Assembly (NCBI GenBank): GCA_019695115.1
Contig: JAIBAP010000012.1
Coordinates: 50,001 to 104,369, forward strand
DNA from: Caldilineales bacterium
Lineage (GTDB): Bacteria > Chloroflexota > Anaerolineae > J102
DNA: 54,369 nt
Direction: 5' to 3'
The translations under genes were made by a program, and so were the position numbers. Under the pieces are notes generated by a model that did no database searches, had not been told where the DNA came from, and saw only the letters and a program-made list of their open reading frames with translations. Below are positions 38,435 through 46,839 of this stretch, one piece after another. Each line of letters begins with the position of its first letter. Positions within the stretch are counted from its first letter, which is position 1.

Positions 38435-39535
38435 ATGGACATCAGCCTACCCAGGGAGCGCCGCCCCGACGAATACCGCGCTGCCCTGGCGCCCGCCGGC
38501 GTCGAGACCCTGGTCAAAGCCGGCCATCGTCTTTTCGTCGAGCACAACGCCGGCCAGGGCGCTGGTTTCTCGGACGAGGATTATAGCGGGGCCGGTGCTC
38601 GCATCGTCTACAGCCAGGAGGAAGCCTACGGTCGCGGCCAACTGGTGGCCAAAGTGGCCCGGCCCACGGTCGAGGAACTACAGCTGATGCACGGCGACCA
38701 GATCCTGGTCGGGTTCCTGCACCTGGCGGCGGGGCGCCGCGACAAGGTGGACATCCTGCGCGCCCGCAATGTCTGCGCCATCGGCTGGGAGACGGTGGAG
38801 CGCGACGACGGCTGCCTGACCGTCCTGCAGAGCATCAGCGCCATCGCCGGCCGCTTGATGCCGCAGATCGTCGGTCGCTATCTGCAAAGCAACGAAGGCG
38901 GTCGCGGCGTCATCCTCAGCGGCACCTACTCGGTCCCGCCGGCCGAGGTGGTCATCCTGGGCGCGGGCACTTTCGGCACCGAGGCGGCGCTGGCGCTGGC
39001 CGGCAACCGGGCCTCGGTCTATGTGCTCGATGTCAACACCGACGCCCTCATCCGCTGCCATCGCCGGCTGGAAGGTCGTGGCATCACCATGGCCATGACC
39101 GATGCCAACCTGCGCAAAGTCGTAGGTTTTGCCGACGCTATCATCGGCGCCGTCCTTGTACCTGGACAACGGGCGCCGGTGATCCTGCGCCGCGAACATC
39201 TGCGCATGATGCGCCGGCGCTGCCTCTTTGTCGATGCCAGCATCGACCAGGGCGGCTGCGCCGAGACCAGCCGTCCCACTACGCACAGCAACCCCACTTA
39301 CACCGAAGAGGGCATCATCCACTATTGCGTGCCCAACATCACCAGCCTGGTCGGGCGGACGGCCACCCACGCCCTCTCCTACGCCACCGTCCCCTACCTG
39401 CTGGCCCTGGCCAATCTGGGATTGGAGCGGGCGCTGGCAACCTATGGCGAACTGGGGCGCGGGGTCAACGTGCGCGAGGGGCAGATCGTCCATCCCGGTC
39501 TCAGCGGCGCCACACGGTCGGAGGCAGGACGATGA
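38435..39535 (+). CDS. ald: Alanine dehydrogenase
   Basis: 366 residues. NAD-dependent interconversion of alanine and pyruvate plus ammonia. The N-terminal domain has the family's PRERRPDEYRAALAPAGVET and AGFSDEDY segments. The NAD-binding Rossmann core is VVILGAGTFGTEAALALAGN then VYVLDVN. The catalytic-domain end shows PNITSLVGRTATHALSYATV. Substitutions in the substrate region mean a related amino-acid dehydrogenase is possible. The TGA overlaps the ATG of the CoA-transferase, so the two form an operon. Confidence 0.88.
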   Translation: MDISLPRERRPDEYRAALAPAGVETLVKAGHRLFVEHNAGQGAGFSDEDYSGAGARIVYSQEEAYGRGQLVAKVARPTVEELQLMHGDQILVGFLHLAAGRRDKVDILRARNVCAIGWETVERDDGCLTVLQSISAIAGRLMPQIVGRYLQSNEGGRGVILSGTYSVPPAEVVILGAGTFGTEAALALAGNRASVYVLDVNTDALIRCHRRLEGRGITMAMTDANLRKVVGFADAIIGAVLVPGQRAPVILRREHLRMMRRRCLFVDASIDQGGCAETSRPTTHSNPTYTEEGIIHYCVPNITSLVGRTATHALSYATVPYLLALANLGLERALATYGELGRGVNVREGQIVHPGLSGATRSEAGR

Positions 39536-40836
39536 GCGCCTGGACACGCATCTACGAATCGAAAATCACCACCGCCGACCGGGCCGCGGCTGCCGTGCCC
39601 AATGGCGCCAGCATCTTCCTCACCGGCAACTGCTCGGTGCCCCGACAACTGCTGCGGGCGCTGGTCGATCGTGCTCGCGCCGACCAGGTCGAAGCCTTGC
39701 GCATCCACCAGGTGCTGACCATCGGCGACGCCGATTATGTCTCGCCCGACCTCGAAGGCAAGATGCGGGTGAACACCATGTTCGTCAGCCCCAACGTTCG
39801 CCAGGCCGTGAACGAAGGCCGGGCCGACTTCACGCCGGTCTTCCTGAGCGAGATCCCCGGTCTGTTCAAGCGCGGGATCGTGCCCCTGGACATCGCCTTC
39901 GTCCACCTTTCCCCGCCCGATGAACACGGGTTCTGTTCCTATGGCATCGAAGTAGGCCTGACCAAGCCCGCCGCCGAGTCGGCGGCGATGGTCATCGCCG
40001 AGGTCAACGACCGCATGCCGCGCACCCTGGGGGATAGCTTCATCCATGTCTCCAAACTCACCCATGTGGTGCAGGTGGATTATCCCCTGGTCGAGCTGCC
40101 GCAGGGCGAGCCGGGGGAGATGGAAAAGGCCATCGGCATGCACGTGGCCGAGTTGGTGCCCGATGGCGCCACCATGCAGTTGGGCATCGGCGCCATTCCC
40201 GACGGGGTGCTCTACTTCCTGCGCGACAAACGGCATCTAGGCATTCATACCGAGCTTTTCTCGGACGGTGTGGTCGACCTGGTGGAGCGCGGGGTGGTGA
40301 CGAACGAACGCAAGTCAGTCCATCGCGGCAAGATCATCTGCGGCTTCATCCTGGGGTCAGAACGCCTGTACCGCTTTGTCCACGACAACGCCATGGTCGA
40401 GTTTCACCCCCAGGATTATGTCAACGACCCCTTCGTCATCGCCCAGAACGACGCCATGGTCTCGATCAACTCGGCTATCGAGGTCGATCTAACCGGGCAA
40501 GTGTGCGCCGACTCGATGGGCCATTATTTCTACAGCGGCGTCGGCGGCCAGCTCGATTTCGTGCGCGGGGCCTCGCGCAGCAAAGGCGGACGCCCCATCA
40601 TCGCCCTCCCCTCCACCGCCAAGGACGGCGCCATCTCGCGCATCGTCCCGGCCCTGAAGCCCGGCGCCGGCGTGGTGACGACGCGCAACGATGTCCACTA
40701 CGTCGTCACCGAATATGGCGTCGCCGATCTCTACGGCAAGAGCATCCGCCAGCGCGTCGAAGCCCTGATCGCCATCGCCCACCCCAATTTCCGCGCCGAC
40801 TTGCGCCACCGGGCGCGCGAACTGCACTATCTCTGA
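39532..40836 (+). CDS. Acetyl-CoA hydrolase/transferase family protein (4-hydroxybutyrate CoA-transferase-like)
   Basis: 434 residues of the family I-type CoA-transferase fold. Recognisable parts: FLTGNCSVPRQLLRALVDRA, VFLSEIPGLF, DIAFVHLSPPDEHGFCSYGI, the catalytic-Glu segment GIHTELFSDGVVDLVERGVV, and C-terminal YVVTEYGVADLYGKSIRQR. The enzymes move CoA between acetate, butyrate, 4-hydroxybutyrate or related acids. The substrate is unknown, but coupling to alanine dehydrogenase suggests amino-acid fermentation or recycling. The start at 39532 is set by the ATGA overlap. Confidence 0.92.
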   Translation: MSAWTRIYESKITTADRAAAAVPNGASIFLTGNCSVPRQLLRALVDRARADQVEALRIHQVLTIGDADYVSPDLEGKMRVNTMFVSPNVRQAVNEGRADFTPVFLSEIPGLFKRGIVPLDIAFVHLSPPDEHGFCSYGIEVGLTKPAAESAAMVIAEVNDRMPRTLGDSFIHVSKLTHVVQVDYPLVELPQGEPGEMEKAIGMHVAELVPDGATMQLGIGAIPDGVLYFLRDKRHLGIHTELFSDGVVDLVERGVVTNERKSVHRGKIICGFILGSERLYRFVHDNAMVEFHPQDYVNDPFVIAQNDAMVSINSAIEVDLTGQVCADSMGHYFYSGVGGQLDFVRGASRSKGGRPIIALPSTAKDGAISRIVPALKPGAGVVTTRNDVHYVVTEYGVADLYGKSIRQRVEALIAIAHPNFRADLRHRARELHYL

Positions 40837-40852
40837 GTTCACCGCCCTGGTT

Positions 40853-42466
40853 TCAGTTCAGACTCGCCAACACATCCTCCGGCGTCAGCAGGCGGGGGTC
40901 GCGGAAGAGTTTGTTCACCTGGCTGGCGAAGACCATCGATTCGGCCATGACGCGGCGGGCGGGACCATCGACCACGATCTGCCCCTCGGCCATCAGCGCC
41001 ACCCGGTCGGCGGCGGCGGCGGCCAGTTCGACATCGTGCGTGGCCATGATCACGGTCTTGCCCTCGGCCCGCAGGGCTTGCAGCAGGGCGGCCAGGTTGT
41101 GCTTCTGGATGTAGTCGAGGCCGCGGGTGGGTTCGTCCAGCAAGATGAGGTCGGGGCCGGAGACGAGGACGGCGGCCAGGGCCAGGCGCTGTTTTTCGCC
41201 TACCGAAAGGTCGCGCGGGTGGCAGCCGGCCAGATGGTCGATGCCCAGCCGGGCCAGCAGGGCCAGGTCGGCGGCCGGGTCGGGTGGGAGGCGGTGGGCG
41301 CGGCGGCTGTAGGCCAGCTCGCCGGCTGAGGTCTCGGCAAAGAGCAGGCGGTCGGGGTTCTGAGGGACGTAGGCGACGCGGGAAGCCAGGATTTCGGTGG
41401 GGACGCGGGCGGCATCCTGGCCCAAGACGCTCACACCACCCTGCGCTGGCTTCAGTAGCCCCACCAGGTGTTTGAGCAGGGTGCTCTTGCCGCTGCCGTT
41501 GCGCCCCATGACCGCCAGGAACTCGCCGGGCGCGACCTTCAGGCTGACCCCGCGCAGGGCTTCGACGCCGTTGGCATAGCGATGCCACAGCCGGTCGACA
41601 AGTACGGCCGGAGGGCGACCGTTGGCCGCTGGCGTTGGGGGCAGGGCGGGCGGATGCAGGCGGTCTTTCAGGGCCAGGGCGAAGCGGCGGCCGTCTTTGA
41701 TCGTCAAGGGCAGGGGGTCCCAGGCCAGGGCTTTGCCCAGGGCGATGAGCGGCGGGGTGAGGGGCGCCTGGCCGAGCACCTCAGCCGGCCGGCCGAGCAC
41801 GGGCGGGCGGCCATCTCCCGGCCAATAGAGGATGTAGTCGGCGTATTGCACCACTCGCTCCAGCCGGTGTTCGGAGAGGACGACGGTGATGCCCAGGTCT
41901 TCGTTGAGTTGCCGCAAGGCCAGGAGGACTTCTTCGGCGGCCTGGGGGTCGAGCTGGGAGGTCGGCTCGTCGAGGACGAGGAGCTGGGGGTGCAGGGTGA
42001 GCACCGAGGCGATGGCCACCCGTTGTTTCTCGCCGCCCGATAGGCTGCTGACCGGGCGGGCGCGCAGATGGGCGATGCGCAGCTGGTCGAGCACCTCTTC
42101 CACGCGCTTGCGCATCACATCCTGCGGCAAGGCCCAGTTTTCGAGCGAAAAGGCCAGTTCGTCCTCGACCCTATCCACCACAAAGCCGGCGTCGGGGTCC
42201 TGGAAGACCATCCCCACCAGGTCGGACATGCCTTTGGGGGCCAGCGCCACCGGGTCGCGGCCATCCACCCGCACGGTTCCGCTCACCCGGCCGCCGTAGA
42301 AGTGCGGCGTCAGGCCGTTGAGGCTGCGCAGGAAGGTGGATTTGCCGGCGCCCGATGGCCCGATCACCAGGACGAAGGCGCCCTGTGGTAGCCGCAACGA
42401 GACGTCGGACAGGGTAGGGGCGGGCGCGCCGGTGTACTGGAAGCTGAAGTGGTCGAGGGTGATCAT
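40853..42466 (-). CDS. ECF transporter fused A-A' ATPase
   Basis: 537 residues with two ABC domains in one chain. Domain 1 has GPSGAGKSTFLRSLNGLTPH, LSGGEKQRVAIASVL and LLVLDEPTSQLD. Domain 2 (from about residue 290) has GRNGSGKSTLLKHLVGLLKP, LSVGEKQRLALAAVL and LILLDEPTRGLD. This tandem arrangement is typical of energy-coupling-factor transporters and powers vitamin uptake. Last gene of the riboswitch-controlled cobalamin operon, following the T subunit. A longer apparent frame upstream is the shadow of the permease gene. Confidence 0.92.
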   Translation of the reverse strand: MITLDHFSFQYTGAPAPTLSDVSLRLPQGAFVLVIGPSGAGKSTFLRSLNGLTPHFYGGRVSGTVRVDGRDPVALAPKGMSDLVGMVFQDPDAGFVVDRVEDELAFSLENWALPQDVMRKRVEEVLDQLRIAHLRARPVSSLSGGEKQRVAIASVLTLHPQLLVLDEPTSQLDPQAAEEVLLALRQLNEDLGITVVLSEHRLERVVQYADYILYWPGDGRPPVLGRPAEVLGQAPLTPPLIALGKALAWDPLPLTIKDGRRFALALKDRLHPPALPPTPAANGRPPAVLVDRLWHRYANGVEALRGVSLKVAPGEFLAVMGRNGSGKSTLLKHLVGLLKPAQGGVSVLGQDAARVPTEILASRVAYVPQNPDRLLFAETSAGELAYSRRAHRLPPDPAADLALLARLGIDHLAGCHPRDLSVGEKQRLALAAVLVSGPDLILLDEPTRGLDYIQKHNLAALLQALRAEGKTVIMATHDVELAAAAADRVALMAEGQIVVDGPARRVMAESMVFASQVNKLFRDPRLLTPEDVLASLN

Positions 42467-42469
42467 GAG

Positions 42470-42535
42470 GAGAGACGCAGGGAGGGAGAGAGGGACGCAG
42501 GGAGGGAGAGAGGGACGCAGGGAGGGAGAAGGCGT
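42470..42535. repeat. GAGAGAGGGACGCAGGGAGG repeat
   Basis: Three copies of a 20-nt unit between the permease and ATPase genes, belonging to the family that encodes E2 linker 2. The plus strand is purely purine-rich, so the mRNA leader of the ATPase gene is pyrimidine-rich and lacks a Shine-Dalgarno. Confidence 0.75.
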
Positions 42536-43623
42536 CAGGGGGTGGGTTGGGGCTGGGGGGCGGGGAAGAGGAGGGCGGGGGCCAGGAGGAGGGCGGGGAT
42601 CAGACCGAGGAGAGGATTGAAAGGCGGGAGGAGGGGGTAGGGCGGGTAGGGATAGTAGAAAAGGGCGCGAGGGAAAAAGAGGCTGGTGACCAGGTATCCG
42701 GCCAGAGCCAGAAGGCTGGCGGCCATCACCACTGTATCGGTTCGCCGCCAGAGCCAGCGACGATAGCGGCTGCGGGGGAGGCGCTGGCCCTGCCGCCACA
42801 AGAGGAGGACGAGGAGGAGGCTGCCCACCAGGATGAGCACCAGGCCCGGCCAGGCTGCTTCGGCGAGGAAGGAGCGGAGCAGCAGCCCGGCCAGCAGCAG
42901 GATCAACCCCGCCAGGATGCCTGCCCCCGCCCACTGCCGCCGGCGGGATGATTCCGCCCGGCCGACGTGGCCGAAGCCGCGCGCTTCCATCGATTCGGCC
43001 AGCTGGATGGCGCGGTCGAGGCCGATGCCGAGGAGGGAGACGAAGAGGGGTTGCATGTCGGCCAGGCCGCGGGTGCGGTGGCCGCGCAGCCGTTGGGCCT
43101 GGCGCAGTTCGCCCCAGGCCGCCACCGTTTCGGGGATGAAGGAGACGGCGATGGTGAGGGCGACGCCGGCCGGCAGGGCAAAGGCGGGGGTCAGGCGCAG
43201 GAGGGTGTGGGGGCCGACGGCGCTGTTGAAGGCGCTGAAGGCCAGGATCATGACCAGAAAGCCGAGGGCGCTGGTCAGGCCGTAGAGGATGGCTTCGAGG
43301 GTGATGGGGCCGCCGATGAGGGGCCAGGAGGCGGGCAGGCTGACGAGGCTGTAGTCGCCGGTGTGGGAAGTGAGGGCGTTGAAGGCGACGGTGAAGAGGC
43401 CGAGGAACAGGGCCAGACGGACGACCGGTTTCCAGACGGCGGGGCGGGTGTCGGTGAGGGCGGCGGTCCCGCCGGCAGGCTGGCGACGGACGAGGACGGC
43501 GAAGACGAAGCCGATGCTGACGACGGCGACCAGCAGATAGAGCGGGTTGCGGGTGAGCAGGCCGATGCCGAACGCCGCCGCCAACCAACTGATCCAGGCA
43601 TAGGGGTGGTAGCCGACCGTCAT
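42535..43623 (-). CDS. ECF transporter T component (CbiQ/EcfT-like permease)
   Basis: 362 residues. The EcfT transmembrane core (residues 1-260) contains the ATPase-coupling motif ESMEARGFGH and a preceding QRLRGHRTRG, the two Ala-Arg-Gly-type coupling helices of the family. It is about 100 residues longer than usual; the extension holds two or three more hydrophobic segments (VVMAASLLALAGYLVTSLFF, LIPALLLAPALLF). It joins the A-A' ATPase to a substrate-binding S component, which is not encoded nearby. Three bases separate it from the upstream DUF4430 gene. Confidence 0.88.
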   Translation of the reverse strand: MTVGYHPYAWISWLAAAFGIGLLTRNPLYLLVAVVSIGFVFAVLVRRQPAGGTAALTDTRPAVWKPVVRLALFLGLFTVAFNALTSHTGDYSLVSLPASWPLIGGPITLEAILYGLTSALGFLVMILAFSAFNSAVGPHTLLRLTPAFALPAGVALTIAVSFIPETVAAWGELRQAQRLRGHRTRGLADMQPLFVSLLGIGLDRAIQLAESMEARGFGHVGRAESSRRRQWAGAGILAGLILLLAGLLLRSFLAEAAWPGLVLILVGSLLLVLLLWRQGQRLPRSRYRRWLWRRTDTVVMAASLLALAGYLVTSLFFPRALFYYPYPPYPLLPPFNPLLGLIPALLLAPALLFPAPQPQPTP

Positions 43624-43626
43624 CGC

Positions 43627-44988
43627 TCAACCGGGCCGTTGCCGCAGGAGCGCCCAGGCGCCGGCAGCGATGACTGCGGCCAGCACCAGGACGAAGGCGC
43701 CGATAGTGACGAAGAGCCGCGCCGGGTTGGCCGCCGGGAGCCGGGCCGGCGCGGGGGTGAAGACGGGCACCGGTCTGGCCACCTGGCCGCCTTCGGCGGG
43801 GGGCGTGATCAGTGTGACCAGGACGGCTGTGGCGGTCGCGTCCGCCAGGCCCGGCAGGGGTGTGAGGGTGGCGCTGGTCGCGACTGTGGGCGAGGTCGAG
43901 GTTCCTGCTGCGGTTGGGGTGGGCGTTTCGCCAAACGCCGGTGTGGTTGTGGCCGCGGCGGGGAGCACCTCGAGATAGACGGAGGCGCGCTGCTGGTTGG
44001 CGCCCTGGACCGCCCGCAGGTTGTAGAGGGTGTCGGCGCTTGGGCAGACGCTAAGGGCCGAGGCCAGGGCCACGCTCTGTTCGGGCTGGTCGCCGGTTTG
44101 CAGGAAGGCGGCGGCGGCGCCTTCGACGCGCCAACGCAGGGTGGCGCACTGGCCGGCGGTGATGCTTTCCGGCTCGACGAACAGGCTGGCGGTGATGGCG
44201 GGGGAGGTGGCGCCAGGGACAGGTGTGGCCGTGGGGACGGGCGTGGAACTGGGCCTGAGCGTGGGCGAAGGGGTGGAGGTGAAGAGGGGGGTGGGGGTGA
44301 AGGAGGGTGTGGGGGTGGCCGTCAGGCTGCCGGTGGGGGTGGGTGTGGGGGTAAGGGTGGGGGTGGGGCTGAGGGTGACGCTGCCCGTGGCGGTGGCTGT
44401 GGGCGAGGGCGTCGGCGTGGCCAGCGGCGTGGCCGTGCGGGTGGGGGTGGCCGTCGGTGGGGGGGTGATGGTGGGGGTGGGCGTGCCGCCGGGGAAGCAG
44501 ATCTGCTCGAAGCTGAGCGCGGGCGGCTGTACGCCCGAATCGTTGATCGTCCCCAGCCCGTAGCCCCAGCCATCGACCATGCCGTTGCGGATCGTCGAGC
44601 CAGAGGCCCCGTAGTCGGCATAGACCCAGGCGCCGTTCTGGAGATGGTGGTAGGCCCAGTAGTTGCAGTTGCCCGCCCTTCTGCATTCGCAGAAACAGTC
44701 GTCGATGGGATAATCGCAGCCACTGGCGCGGTAGGCGTCGCCGATCTTGCAGACGGCGGCCCCGTAGTGCGAGTCGCCCTGCGTGATGAAACTCAATCCC
44801 GAACGCTGCAGCAGTTCATAGCCGCTGATGCTCTGCTCGTCGAAAGAAACGCAGACGCCTACCGCATCGCCGTTGCCGAATTGCACGACCAGGCCGGCCC
44901 GGTTCGGCCCCTGGGCCGCGCCCGGCCGTCCGGCCAGGGCGACGAGCAGCAGGAGTCCGAGGAGAAGAAAAAGCAAGCGGCGAGGCAT
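43627..44988 (-). CDS. Surface-anchored DUF4430 (transcobalamin beta-domain-like) protein
   Basis: 453 residues. Signal peptide 1-25 (RLLFLLLGLLLLVALAG). A DUF4430 domain follows (about 28-165) with SFDEQSISGYELLQRSG and NCNYWAYHHLQNGAWVYADY. This has an unusual cysteine cluster (Cys80, 91, 98, 100, 102, 108). Next is a Thr/Pro-rich stalk (168-255, TPTPTIT-like repeats), an Ig-like domain (265-345, SITAGQCATLRWRVEGAAAA), a second Thr/Pro stalk and a C-terminal membrane helix (VTIGAFVLVLAAVIAAGAWA). DUF4430 is related to the beta domain of intrinsic factor/transcobalamin. Operon position below a cobalamin riboswitch suggests corrinoid capture at the surface. Confidence 0.82.
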   Translation of the reverse strand: MPRRLLFLLLGLLLLVALAGRPGAAQGPNRAGLVVQFGNGDAVGVCVSFDEQSISGYELLQRSGLSFITQGDSHYGAAVCKIGDAYRASGCDYPIDDCFCECRRAGNCNYWAYHHLQNGAWVYADYGASGSTIRNGMVDGWGYGLGTINDSGVQPPALSFEQICFPGGTPTPTITPPPTATPTRTATPLATPTPSPTATATGSVTLSPTPTLTPTPTPTGSLTATPTPSFTPTPLFTSTPSPTLRPSSTPVPTATPVPGATSPAITASLFVEPESITAGQCATLRWRVEGAAAAFLQTGDQPEQSVALASALSVCPSADTLYNLRAVQGANQQRASVYLEVLPAAATTTPAFGETPTPTAAGTSTSPTVATSATLTPLPGLADATATAVLVTLITPPAEGGQVARPVPVFTPAPARLPAANPARLFVTIGAFVLVLAAVIAAGAWALLRQRPG

Positions 44989-45000
44989 GGGCGGCGCGAC

Positions 45001-45573
45001 CTATCGGGTGGAGCGGCGGCGGGCATAGGCGGCCAGGCCGGCCAGGCCGCTGCCCAACAGCAGCAGGGTGGCCGGCTCAGGGACTTCGGCCGGCGGGGGC
45101 GGCGTTTCCCGCTCGATCTGATCGAAGGTCTTGACCGGGGGATAGACGGTGGGGTTGAAGTTGGCGTCGAAGCCCGACCAGGCGAAACCCTCGACCGCGC
45201 GATCGCCCGGCTTGTAGTCGCCGACGCCGGTTTGGGCGATCTCCCAGGCGTTGCCGCTCAGATGGAAATAGGCCCAGTAGTGGGCGGGGTCGGCGAAGCA
45301 ATCGGCGGTCGTGGCCGGGTTGCCGACGCCGTCGATATTGCACAGGCCCGGCCCCCAGGGGAATTGCGCCAGCCCCACCGGAATGACGGCGGCATCGAGC
45401 ACCTGGGCGGCGGTGGCGTCGGCGGGCACGGTGACGATCTCGGTATAGGTGCGGGCCGGGAACTGAATGACCAGGGCCACACGCTTGCTTGCCGCCTGGG
45501 CAAAGGCGCTGGCCGTGAGCAGAAGGACACTGAAAACCACGAGAACGATAGTAAACAACGATCGACGATGCAT
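45001..45573 (-). CDS. DUF4430 protein with PEP-CTERM sorting signal
   Basis: 190 residues. Signal peptide (TIVLVVFSVLLLTASAFAQA), one DUF4430 domain (about 28-150) with PADATAAQVLDAAVIPVG, HYWAYFHLSGNAWEIAQTGV and GDYKPGDRAVEGFAWSG, and a C-terminal VPEPATLLLLGSGLAGLAAY plus ARRR tail, a classic PEP-CTERM motif processed by exosortase. It resembles the cobalamin-contacting beta domain of transcobalamins. It lies 12 nt upstream of the longer DUF4430 gene. No exosortase gene is in the window. Confidence 0.85.
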   Translation of the reverse strand: MHRRSLFTIVLVVFSVLLLTASAFAQAASKRVALVIQFPARTYTEIVTVPADATAAQVLDAAVIPVGLAQFPWGPGLCNIDGVGNPATTADCFADPAHYWAYFHLSGNAWEIAQTGVGDYKPGDRAVEGFAWSGFDANFNPTVYPPVKTFDQIERETPPPPAEVPEPATLLLLGSGLAGLAAYARRRSTR

Positions 45574-45595
45574 TGACGGCTCCTTTTGATGAATG

Positions 45596-45687
45596 TTGCG
45601 TGTTACGTGTTACGTGTTACGTGTTACGTGTTACTTCACATATGACTACTGATTACTGATCACTGATCACTGATTACCGATTACCGA
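45596..45687. repeat. GTTACGT and ACTGATC/ACCGATT heptad repeats
   Basis: GTTACGT x5 (45600-45632) then ACTGATT/ACTGATC/ACCGATT units (45646-45690). They run up to the stop codon of the toroid gene. Confidence 0.8.
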
Positions 45688-46719
45688 TTACTGCCCACTG
45701 ATCCGCGGCAAGAACACGCCAAACTGAGTGGTGAAATCCCCCGGATACGGGTGGAGCAGGGCGGGGAGGGCGTCGAGCGTGGCCAGCAGACGGCTTTCTT
45801 CGGCGCCGGGGCGATAGATGAAAGCGCCGCCGGCTGCCTGCAAGCCCAGCAGCACCTGAACCGGCGACTGTCCCTGTGGCTGAAAACGGGGGCCTTCGGG
45901 GTCCCATCCGGCCGCCAGGATGCCCTCGATGGCCAGGGCGGTCGAGTTGCTGTTGGTGGGGCCATCCCCCAGACCCCAGCCGCCATCGCCATGTTGGCGC
46001 GGCGCCAGATAGTTCAGGCCGGCGCTGTAGCTCGGATGATAGAGGGGCAGGCCCAGCCCGCGCAGCACTTGCAGGGTGCGGACGGTGGTGTCCAGGTCGG
46101 AGGGCGTGCTGAAGCCTTGCTCAGGGTGTGGTTCGACCCCCCAGCCCCAGCCGCCATCGGGCCGTTGTTGGGCGAGGATGGCCGGGAGCACACCGGCAGG
46201 GAGGGGGCGGCCGGCCTCGAGCAGGGCGAGGATGGCAAGGTCCTGGCGGAAGAAGAAATCGGCGTCGTACAGGCCCAGGTCGGGCAGGTAGCGGGCTTCG
46301 AGTTCGGCGATGAGGTCGAGGCCGCCGAACTGGCGGGGATCGGCGCCGGCGGCGACGACCGCCCGCAGCACCTTGCCCAGGCGTCCGGCATCGCGCCGCG
46401 CCAGATAGAGCGGCGCATCGGCCTCGCAGACCGCCAGCAGGCTGCGCCCACCCCGCGTCCAGGCCGGCCCGGCCGGGTTCTGCCCCGCCAGCGCCGCCAC
46501 CCAGGCGACATCGCACGAAGCCCCCACGCCGCCAATGCCCCCCTCGGCCTGTTGTTGCGTCTGCAGCCAGCCAAGCGCCGATGCGACTGCCAGCTGGCGG
46601 GCCGGCCAGTCGCCGGCCAGGGTCAGCGGCAGACGAGCCGGCGCATCGCCCACGCTGGCGGGGCGGAGCAAGATCGTAAGAACGAAGAAAAGGAGGAGGA
46701 ATCGCATCGATTTGCCCAT
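45688..46719 (-). CDS. Secreted alpha/alpha-toroid (prenyltransferase/squalene-cyclase-like) protein
   Basis: 343 residues from ATG 46717-46719; ATG 46707 (MRFLLLFFVLTILL) may be the true start. An N-terminal signal peptide precedes helical repeats with GW-type turns: LGWLQTQQQAEGGIGG, AILAQQRPDGGWGWG, STPSDLDTTVRTLQVLRGLG and YLAPRQHGDGGWGLGDGPTN. This alpha6/alpha6 barrel also forms the N-terminal domain of animal intrinsic factor and transcobalamin. First gene after the cobalamin riboswitch, so a corrinoid-binding role is inferred. Active-site Asp motifs of squalene cyclases are absent, which argues against an enzyme. Confidence 0.8.
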   Translation of the reverse strand: MGKSMRFLLLFFVLTILLRPASVGDAPARLPLTLAGDWPARQLAVASALGWLQTQQQAEGGIGGVGASCDVAWVAALAGQNPAGPAWTRGGRSLLAVCEADAPLYLARRDAGRLGKVLRAVVAAGADPRQFGGLDLIAELEARYLPDLGLYDADFFFRQDLAILALLEAGRPLPAGVLPAILAQQRPDGGWGWGVEPHPEQGFSTPSDLDTTVRTLQVLRGLGLPLYHPSYSAGLNYLAPRQHGDGGWGLGDGPTNSNSTALAIEGILAAGWDPEGPRFQPQGQSPVQVLLGLQAAGGAFIYRPGAEESRLLATLDALPALLHPYPGDFTTQFGVFLPRISGQ

Positions 46720-46774
46720 TCCCTGCTACGCCTGATCGGCGCCGGGCAACCGGGAAAGGCGAGGGCAAGGGACG

Positions 46775-46804
46775 AAAAAACCCCTCACCATCGCTGGCGA
46801 GGGG
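46775..46804 (-). terminator. Intrinsic terminator of the riboswitch expression platform
   Basis: Minus-strand CCCCTCGCC, 6-nt loop, GGTGAGGGG followed by TTTTTT. It lies about 55 nt before the toroid gene start, downstream of the aptamer. Confidence 0.8.
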
Positions 46805-46839
46805 TAAGGGTATCGATGACGATACCGGTGGCCCTGTCC

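Noticed and set aside
40853-43630. Single 925-residue ABC protein
   Set aside because: The first about 390 codons are another frame of the EcfT gene; the ATPase starts at 42466.
42967-45576. 869-codon plus-strand frame rich in Gly/Val/Asp
   Set aside because: Antisense of EcfT and both DUF4430 genes; the Gly-rich sequence is the complement of Thr/Pro stalks.
45688-46719. Squalene-hopene cyclase or terpene enzyme
   Set aside because: Toroid repeats are present, but the catalytic Asp-rich motif is missing, the protein is short and secreted, and it follows a cobalamin riboswitch.
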